From the NCBI GenBank assembly GCA_051278165.1, contig JBNMNW010000097.1, positions 1 through 18,366 of the forward strand: a stretch of 18,366 nt of DNA, in the 5' to 3' direction. Positions 7,939 through 13,311 of this stretch are shown in pieces. The translations under genes were made by a program, and so were the position numbers. The stretch's first letter is position 1, and the number at the start of each line of letters is the position of its first letter. The stretch is from GCA-2684655 sp051278165. GTDB taxonomy: Bacteria > Planctomycetota > UBA1135 > UBA2386. The notes under the pieces were generated by a model. It was not told the DNA's origin. It did not search any database and saw only the letters and a list, made by a program, of their open reading frames with translations.

Positions 7939-9170
7939 CGGGGTTGCGACACGGACTGGCCGTTAATGAGGACGGACTCGGCAACGGCGGCCGGGTCGAG
8001 GGGGTGTTGGGACCAAATGACGAAATCGGCGTCCATGCCTGGGGCAAGGCTGCCGATGCGATCACTGAGACCGAGCAGCTTGGCTGGTTCGATCGTGATC
8101 GCGTCGAGTGCTTGTTGTGGGCCTAGGCCAAAGCGAACTGCGAACATAGCTTCGTTGATCAATGGCAACGCGGCGGTGTTGGTGCCGGTCGTGATGACGA
8201 ACGTGACGCCCTTGGCGGCGAGCACGGCGACGGTGCCAGCGCGAGGCGCTGAGCCATCGGCCCGAGCCGAACCGCCAACCGCTTCGGCGCTCGGCGAGCC
8301 GAGCATGACAACGGTGTTCTTGTCCGCGAGTTCGTCGGCGACCATGTAGGCGTCCTGCGCCTCATCGATGACCGTCTGGTAGCCAAACTCGTCGGCGATG
8401 CGCAGCGCGGTGCGAAGGTCTTGCTCCGAACGCGCCGTCGTGATTGCGGTGACCTTGCCCTGCAGAACCTGGGTCAGCACCTGCGTGCCGGGGCTCGGCG
8501 GTGCATCACCGGGAGCGCCCAGCGTCTTGGCGAGCGCTTCCTTGGCGTCGTAGAACGCGCGGCGCACTTCCCAGATGACGCCCATGCGGGTCGTCGGGCG
8601 GCGGTAATACATCGAGTTGACGCTGCCACCGCGAATCGCGCGGTTGCTCATCGAAGGCTCGGCGCCCATCACGATGCGCATGCTCGCGTCTTCCTTGATG
8701 ACCATTTCCTTCGGGTCGGTGCCGAACGTCTTGAGCACGCAGCCAAGTCCGCCGATCACGTTGCGCGTGCCGGGCATGACGTGCACCGTGGTGACGCCAG
8801 CGTTGCGCGCGCGTTGGAAGCGCGGGTCCTCGGGGTCAATGCTGTCGAGAACACGTAGGTGTGGCGTGACTTCTTCGCTTTGCTCGTTGAGGTCCTGTGC
8901 GTTTTGGCCGCTTTGGAACGATGCGTCGATCAAGCCGGGCGTGATCGTCTTGCCCTTGCAGTCAACGACCTTGGCGCCGTCCGGAACCTTGAGGTCCGAA
9001 CCGCCGAGCGCGATCACCTTGCCACCCGACACGACCATCGTCGCGTTGGTCATGGCGGGCTTGCCGCCTGGCAGGATGGTTGCGTTGGTATACGCCGTGA
9101 CTTCTTGTTGAGCGGCAGCGAACGCCGAGAGCGTCAGCGCCAACGTGCATGTACGTAGCAGGCGAGTCAT
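7935..9170 (-). CDS. Exported amidohydrolase-like pseudoenzyme
   Basis: This 411-residue protein has a signal peptide (1-20, cleavage probably at Ala20|Gln21), the beta-sandwich (about 23-80) and a barrel with the C-terminal signature DRIGSLAPGMDADFVIW (370-386). It aligns well along the family fold, for example AGVTTVHVMPGTRN at 124-137 and DAYMVADEL at 273-281. However, every metal or catalytic position is changed: HxH is Ser84-Phe-Gln86, the lysine is Arg165 (SMRIVMG), the strand-5 His is Thr244, the strand-6 His is Glu270 and the strand-8 Asp is Gly329. The intact fold without ligands points to a folded non-enzymatic paralogue rather than a decayed gene. A good ribosome site, GGAGG at 9177-9181, lies 6 bases before the ATG, which shares one base with the upstream stop (TAATG). 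The role is inferred to be a partner or scaffold for the two active family members. Confidence 0.92.
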   Translation of the reverse strand: MTRLLRTCTLALTLSAFAAAQQEVTAYTNATILPGGKPAMTNATMVVSGGKVIALGGSDLKVPDGAKVVDCKGKTITPGLIDASFQSGQNAQDLNEQSEEVTPHLRVLDSIDPEDPRFQRARNAGVTTVHVMPGTRNVIGGLGCVLKTFGTDPKEMVIKEDASMRIVMGAEPSMSNRAIRGGSVNSMYYRRPTTRMGVIWEVRRAFYDAKEALAKTLGAPGDAPPSPGTQVLTQVLQGKVTAITTARSEQDLRTALRIADEFGYQTVIDEAQDAYMVADELADKNTVVMLGSPSAEAVGGSARADGSAPRAGTVAVLAAKGVTFVITTGTNTAALPLINEAMFAVRFGLGPQQALDAITIEPAKLLGLSDRIGSLAPGMDADFVIWSQHPLDPAAVAESVLINGQSVSQPR

Positions 9171-10366
9171 TAGCGGCCTCCGGCGGAGTTGATGGTGCTG
9201 GTCTTCGTGGCTTGCTTCGGCGTCGTGCCGTGAGCGATCTTGCCATCGATCCAGGTCGCAACGTGGCGAGCACTGAGGTCGAGGAAGTCACCTTCGAAGA
9301 CGAGGAAGTCGGCGCCACAGCCACTGCGCAGCGCGCCGACGTTGGCTTGTTGGCCTAAGAACGTTGATGGCGTGCGCGTCAGGGCGGTGCTTGCCGTGCT
9401 GCGCGGAAGGCCATTGCGAACGGCCAGGGCTGCCGACAGGCGCAGTTGGTCTGGGCGCCCTGCGAAGCAGAATGGGATGCCGGCCTTCGTGAGTTTGGCA
9501 GGCAGTTCGAGCTCTGCGCGACGCATCTTTGGGTTGAGCGTGTTAAGCACGACACCGGCGCCGCGGGTCGCGAGCTTCTTCAGCACGCGGTCCGACTCAC
9601 CGGCACCGAGGATCACCGGCGCGAAGTTGAAACTCGCAGCGATCTCGAGCACCGCGTTGATCTCGGCGAACGTATCGGCGTAGAAGAACGCCTGGCGTTG
9701 ACCGGACATCACCTGGCGCAACACGGCGAGGTCGGGACCGACCTTGACACCATCGCGCGCTTCCGTGAACGACTCGCGCAGCATCTGGCGGGCGCCCATC
9801 AGCGATGTCGGTTGGCGTTCTTGGTTGCGCGCGGTGCTCGATACCGAGAAACCGACAAACACTTCGGAAGCGAGAATGCGGCCCTGGTCCTTACCGGGCT
9901 TGCCGACTGCGCCGATGCCGCCGGCAACATTGCGGGAGGATGGCGCGAGTCCAAACGCAGTGACGCCTGCAGGGGCGAGTTGTCCGAGCTGCTCGAGCCA
10001 CGGGTCAAACGCTTCGACAGTGCGCAGGTCGGGAGTGAAGGCGATCGAGCCTTCGCCAAGGTCGACGTCGCGGCCGAGTGTCGTTGCGGCGAGCACGAAG
10101 CCTGGGGAGATCGTGGCGTTGCCGTAGTCGATCACGCGGGCACCGCGGCGTGCCTCGGAGGGAATGTCGTCGCCGACAAACGCGATCTTGCCGTCACGAA
10201 TCAGCAGCGCGCTGTTCTCAAGTGCGGTGCTCTTCGTCTCTCCTGAGCCGAACGCGACGACGATCTTGCTGGCTTGCACGAGCAAGTCTTGCGCCGCAAT
10301 CGGCGCACTCAGCAAGGCAGTGAGAAGCAACGCGCCGGTCGTCCGGCGCTGGTTAAGAATCTGCAT
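9170..10366 (-). CDS. Exported amidohydrolase-like pseudoenzyme
   Basis: This 398-residue protein has a signal peptide (1-25, cleavage probably at Ala25|Gln26), the beta-sandwich (about 28-90) and a divergent barrel. Ligand positions are all substituted: HxH is Ala94-Thr-Thr96, the strand-5 His is Tyr229, the strand-6 His is Ala255 and the strand-8 Asp is Arg304. The usual lysine region reads VFVGFSV with no Lys. The C-terminal signature is weak (NVGALRSGCGADFLVF, 342-357) but still recognisable, followed by a TWIDGK strand. An Arg in place of the metal-bridging Asp makes metal-dependent hydrolysis very unlikely. The start ATG lies 11 bases after the upstream gene, and its AGGAG ribosome site (10375-10379) overlaps that gene's TAG stop, so the two are probably co-translated. 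It is placed in the family by fold pattern and neighbours. Confidence 0.9.
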   Translation of the reverse strand: MQILNQRRTTGALLLTALLSAPIAAQDLLVQASKIVVAFGSGETKSTALENSALLIRDGKIAFVGDDIPSEARRGARVIDYGNATISPGFVLAATTLGRDVDLGEGSIAFTPDLRTVEAFDPWLEQLGQLAPAGVTAFGLAPSSRNVAGGIGAVGKPGKDQGRILASEVFVGFSVSSTARNQERQPTSLMGARQMLRESFTEARDGVKVGPDLAVLRQVMSGQRQAFFYADTFAEINAVLEIAASFNFAPVILGAGESDRVLKKLATRGAGVVLNTLNPKMRRAELELPAKLTKAGIPFCFAGRPDQLRLSAALAVRNGLPRSTASTALTRTPSTFLGQQANVGALRSGCGADFLVFEGDFLDLSARHVATWIDGKIAHGTTPKQATKTSTINSAGGR

Positions 10367-10374
10367 CAGTTGGT

Positions 10375-10379
10375 CTCCT
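10375..10379 (-). promoter_or_regulatory. Ribosome binding site overlapping a stop codon
   Basis: AGGAG on the minus strand sits across the TAG stop (10378-10380) of the first operon gene and about 8 bases before the ATG at 10366. Ribosomes finishing the first gene would cover the binding site of the second, which suggests coupled translation. Confidence 0.6.
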
Positions 10380-12192
10380 ACTTCGCCTTGTGTTCGGTGC
10401 GGCCCTTCGACAAGACCAACAGCACGCGGCTGTCGGATGCGAACAGGGGGCCATCGGTCACGATCACGTCGGCAAACTTGTTGCGCGTGAGCGAGCCAGT
10501 GTCTTTGGCAATGCCGAGGATCTCGGCCGGCGTCAGCGTGATGGCACGCAGCGCTGCTTCTTCGGACAAGCCACTGCCGATTGCGGCGGCGGCCATCATC
10601 GGCAGCATCGCGCTCAGTCGCGCCGTGCCGCCAGCAATCGCGAACGGCACGCCAGCAACGTTAAGCTTCAGCGGCAACGCGGTCGGATCGTACTTCGCGT
10701 AGGCGTTGCGCTTGTCGCCAGGTGCAGCAAGGCTGAACGGCAATACGTCGGTCAGCACAACTGTCGCGCCGTGCGCGGCGATCTCTTCGGTTACGCGGTC
10801 CGCGCCGTAAGCCTGCTCTAGAACCACGAGCGGGATCTCCTTCTCGTGTTGCAGCTTTAGGGCCGCGCGAAGTTCATCGACGCGGTGCGCTTCGATACGC
10901 AGCGGCAGGTCGCCGTCGAGCACCATGTTGAGCGCTTTCTTCTGCAGGTCTTCTATCGGCTTCTTCGGGTAGGTCGGGCGCTTCGGACCGGAGTCCTTGC
11001 TCGCCTTCTCACCTGCTTTTTCGCCTTGCTTCTCATCAGGCTTTGCACCTTGCTTGGCCTCACTCGAGCCCACCGGGTCTTGCCTGTTTGCTTGCTGCGC
11101 TTGCGGTTGGCCAACCAACGCCGTCACCGTTGCGAGTAGTTGCTCGAACGCTTCGGCAGTGAGTTCTTCCGCTTCCGCAGTGAGTTCTTCCGCTTCAACA
11201 TCCTGAAGCTTGCCATCCTTCGGCGGTTCACGACCTTCGCCGCGGCGACCACGTCGACCTTTCTGAGTGCCCTTAGCCGGCTTCGCCTCGCCGGGCTTGG
11301 CCTCGCCTTTGCCGTCAGTCTTACTGCCGTCAGTCTTGTCGCCGCCGGACTTGTCGGATGGCTTATCGCCGTCCTTCTTCTTGTCCTTGCCGTTCTTCTT
11401 GGCGTGGTGCTCTAGGTACTTCTTGAAGTCCTCGTCGTACGTCTCGAGGTCCTTCTCGTACTTCTCTTGGCTCTCGAGGTACTTGTCGAGGTCATCGAAC
11501 AGTTTGCTAACGGACTCAAGTTGCGTTTGGCGCTGCAGCGGGTGCGTCGAATCATTGCCGTTCGTCATGCGCAGCTGCACTGCGGCTTGCTCCTTGTCTT
11601 CCCACAAATCGAAGCCGCCGCTGCGCGGACGAACAATGGCGCCCTGGCCAGGCATTTGCGCGCCGGTGCGAACGTTGACGTAAGCCGTCGTGACGCCGTG
11701 TTCGACCAAGTGGTCGTCACGTGAATCAGTCCATGCCAAGCCGTCGGCGATGACGCTGCCTGCATTGAGACTGCGGTCACCACGAAGCAATTCATCGGTG
11801 AACACGTCGGTCGAAGCATCGATCAGCCCCGGGTAGACGTGCCCGTCCGGGAACTTGAGGACCTTGGTATTCGGCGGCAATTGCAGGTCTCCCTGCTGGC
11901 CGACCGCGAAGATCCGCTCGCCCCGAATGAGGACCACGCCGTTTTTGATCGGCGGCCCGGACACGGGATGCACGGTGCCGGCCTCGATGACGGTGAAGCC
12001 ACCGCGACGACGAGCGGGCTTCTGGGCCGTTGGGCTTTGAGGCTGGGTGGTTGTGGTGGTGGTGGGGTGGGACTCGGCCTGCGGTGGTGTGCCCGGGTCC
12101 CGCGTCGGCGGGGTTTGGGCAACGGGACCGGATGTGAGCGACATCCAGGTCACCAGCACGGCGGGGGCGAGAAGTGAGCGGAGGCTCTGCAT
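10378..12192 (-). CDS. First operon gene: exported amidohydrolase-like pseudoenzyme with large charged insert
   Basis: This 604-residue protein opens the operon. It has a signal peptide (1-25, cleavage probably at Ala25|Gln26), a Pro/Thr-rich linker with six Thr in a row (about 27-60), the beta-sandwich (about 64-122) and a barrel interrupted by a highly charged insert (about 230-415). The insert starts as a helical, probably coiled-coil stretch (KYLESQEKYEKDLETY, from 237), then becomes Lys/Gly/Asp-rich and includes a duplicated AEELTAE unit (334-347). After the insert the fold resumes at DLPLRIEAHRVDEL (428-441), with the strand-5 His replaced by Glu434, strand-6 His by Gln460 and strand-8 Asp by about Gly522. 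The HxH is Ser127-Thr-Asp129 and the lysine is Gln206 (AVQLRM). No catalytic set remains. No Shine-Dalgarno is visible before the ATG. The insert is the kind of region that could mediate protein contacts. Confidence 0.9.
   Translation of the reverse strand: MQSLRSLLAPAVLVTWMSLTSGPVAQTPPTRDPGTPPQAESHPTTTTTTQPQSPTAQKPARRRGGFTVIEAGTVHPVSGPPIKNGVVLIRGERIFAVGQQGDLQLPPNTKVLKFPDGHVYPGLIDASTDVFTDELLRGDRSLNAGSVIADGLAWTDSRDDHLVEHGVTTAYVNVRTGAQMPGQGAIVRPRSGGFDLWEDKEQAAVQLRMTNGNDSTHPLQRQTQLESVSKLFDDLDKYLESQEKYEKDLETYDEDFKKYLEHHAKKNGKDKKKDGDKPSDKSGGDKTDGSKTDGKGEAKPGEAKPAKGTQKGRRGRRGEGREPPKDGKLQDVEAEELTAEAEELTAEAFEQLLATVTALVGQPQAQQANRQDPVGSSEAKQGAKPDEKQGEKAGEKASKDSGPKRPTYPKKPIEDLQKKALNMVLDGDLPLRIEAHRVDELRAALKLQHEKEIPLVVLEQAYGADRVTEEIAAHGATVVLTDVLPFSLAAPGDKRNAYAKYDPTALPLKLNVAGVPFAIAGGTARLSAMLPMMAAAAIGSGLSEEAALRAITLTPAEILGIAKDTGSLTRNKFADVIVTDGPLFASDSRVLLVLSKGRTEHKAK
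11159..11200. repeat. 21-bp tandem duplication in the first operon gene
   Basis: Two adjacent 21-base units, 11159-11179 and 11180-11200, are identical for the first 17 bases and differ only near the end. They encode the repeated AEELTAE unit inside the charged insert. The unit keeps the frame, so it looks like a recent in-frame slippage duplication in a region under weak length constraint. Confidence 0.8.
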
Positions 12193-12223
12193 GAGCGAAT
12201 CGATAGTGACCGGCGCGAAGGGC

Positions 12224-12241
12224 AGAAGGGGGAACCCTTCT
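12224..12241. promoter_or_regulatory. Perfect hairpin in the operon leader
   Basis: Arms AGAAGGG and CCCTTCT form a 7-base-pair stem with a 4-base loop, 31 bases upstream of the operon's first ATG. No run of T follows on either strand, so it is not a standard terminator. If transcribed it would sit in the operon's 5' leader and could affect RNA stability or translation; this role is inferred. Confidence 0.4.
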
Positions 12242-12427
12242 ACGAAGTTGGCCTAGGCGGCTGCCAGCATTTTTCGATGTTCAGGAGTACCGGATGCGTC
12301 ATGCTCGAAATCGGCGCGGCGAATATCCCGTTAACCACTGCAAACAAGTCGTTTGTGGTGTGAATATCGGCGAGGATTTGTCGCTATTGCAGTTCGGCGA
12401 TGTTGCCGAACGCGTCAACTGGCTGGA

Positions 12428-12449
12428 TTTGGCCTGCAGGCAGGCCAAA
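12428..12449. other. Perfect 9-bp inverted repeat
   Basis: Arms TTTGGCCTG and CAGGCCAAA are separated by CAGG. The stem is strong, but no T-rich tail follows on either strand. It could be a protein binding site or an RNA hairpin about 240 bases upstream of the operon start. Nothing else identifies it. Confidence 0.45.
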
Positions 12450-12717
12450 GGCAGCGCGATGTCTACGCCCGTCGGGTGGCGTCTTGGGCTGCATGGCCGT
12501 GTCTTGCCAGTCCGATGTTGTGACGCGGCGGTGGTATGGACCGTTGCGCCTTCGAACGGCTAAAAGCGGCGATTGTCGCTGGCGCAGGCGGTAGCGCTTA
12601 CCCGCGGCTGATGCTGTCCGAAAGGATCGAGCAACCTGTCTGCGGTCAACGACAGGTATTAGGTGCGATCGGCGACTTGGCTTTTGCTGGCGGCTGGCTG
12701 AGCCAGGATGTGACTCG

Positions 12718-12753
12718 ATCGGCGTCTGAATCGGCGTCTGAATCGTCGTCTCG
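12718..12753. repeat. Three 12-bp tandem units
   Basis: Two identical units ATCGGCGTCTGA (12718-12729 and 12730-12741) are followed by a diverged third (12742-12753). They are non-coding as far as I can tell and probably arose by replication slippage; a binding role is possible but not shown. Confidence 0.6.
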
Positions 12754-12913
12754 TGACCTGCACTGCGGCTGTGATGTTTAGGGCGATTGGAGTTCTTGGG
12801 GCGAGCATTCGCGCCGCTTCCATTAGGCCATTGTCACGATGTTGCAATGTGGGACAGAGAGCGTTCTCGCAGGAGGGTAATGGTGATTGAGGTCGCATTC
12901 CCTTGATTCGCTC

Positions 12914-12954
12914 GCCTAGCTAGGCAGTTTCGCCCAACTGGAACGGCTAGCTAG
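12914..12954. promoter_or_regulatory. Paired CTAGCTAG palindromes with a nested inverted repeat
   Basis: A perfect 12-base palindrome GCCTAGCTAGGC (12914-12925) and a second CTAGCTAG (12947-12954) have centres 31 bases apart, close to three helical turns. Between them CAGTT (12925-12929) and AACTG (12936-12940) can pair around a 6-base loop. This spacing fits a pair of dimer-binding operator sites on one DNA face. The regulator and target gene are unknown; both flanking transcription units are possible. Confidence 0.35.
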
Positions 12955-13174
12955 AGTTGCCTCCTCACCAGGGGGGAAGTGCCAGCACCGTGACGCGGCA
13001 AGCGCCTTCATTGTGCCATTCCCACCGCGCCAACAGCACCTAACGAGCTTTGGGACCAGGCGCGCTCTCGGACTTGCTGCTGGGCATGAGTTTATTCGAT
13101 GTAGGCACTAACCGGGGTGGTCTTGGGCGGGCCGTACAAGTGTTTCTCTTGTGCGTAAGCTTATTGACGCTCGA

Positions 13175-13184
13175 CCGTTAACGG
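13175..13184. promoter_or_regulatory. 10-bp palindrome CCGTTAACGG
   Basis: A perfect 10-base palindrome lies about 35 bases upstream of the best promoter candidate of the rightward gene. It is short enough to occur by chance but is well placed for an operator. Confidence 0.25.
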
Positions 13185-13218
13185 CGGTGAGAATGCCAAG
13201 GTCAATGCGCGCGGCACC

Positions 13219-13246
13219 TTGCCAGATGCCTGAAAGTGCATATCAT
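13219..13246 (+). promoter_or_regulatory. Candidate sigma70-type promoter for 13312-15210
   Basis: TTGCCA (13219-13224) and TATCAT (13241-13246) each match five of six consensus bases and are separated by 16 bases. Transcription would begin near 13253, giving a leader of roughly 60 bases before the ATG at 13312. This is a sequence match only. Confidence 0.4.
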
Positions 13247-13311
13247 TGCCTGACCCGCAAACGCTTGTGGGGGCCCTGCTCGTTTCCCAAACCTCTGTCT
13301 GAGACTCAAAC

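Larger units (their letters stand above)
12193..13311. other. 1.1 kb spacer between the divergent operon and secreted-protein gene
   Basis: No convincing gene is visible. Base composition is lower in GC than the flanking coding DNA, and the possible reading frames are short, mutually conflicting and without family features. The best candidate, plus strand 12294-12563, has AGGAG 6 bases before its ATG, but its product matches nothing I recognise. The stretch holds several dyad-symmetric elements (12224-12241, 12428-12449, 12914-12954, 13175-13184), a 12-base tandem repeat (12718-12753) and a candidate promoter (13219-13246). It must contain the operon promoter on the minus strand, but I could not place one with good match and spacing. 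Confidence 0.6.

Noticed and set aside
7324..8349. Long plus-strand open frame of 341 residues opposite two operon genes
   Set aside because: It spans the junction of two well-supported minus-strand genes and its product has no family features; it is a composition artefact.
12300..12400. Minus-strand promoter for the operon
   Set aside because: A TTGTTT and GATATT-like pair exists, but the spacing is about 14 bases and the matches are weak. A promoter must exist in this spacer, but I cannot place it.
12294..12563. Possible 89-residue plus-strand gene with AGGAG 6 bases upstream
   Set aside because: The ribosome site is good, but the product resembles nothing I know, codon third positions are near background, and a strong inverted repeat runs through it. 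Kept only as a note on the spacer.
12659..12898. Possible 79-residue minus-strand frame with an RRRFRRRF stretch
   Set aside because: The Arg/Phe pattern is produced by the 12-base tandem repeat, and no start signal or family match supports it.
13164..13194. TTGACG with GAGAAT as a promoter overlapping the CCGTTAACGG palindrome
   Set aside because: The spacer would be 19 bases and the -10 match is poor; the 13219-13246 pair is better.
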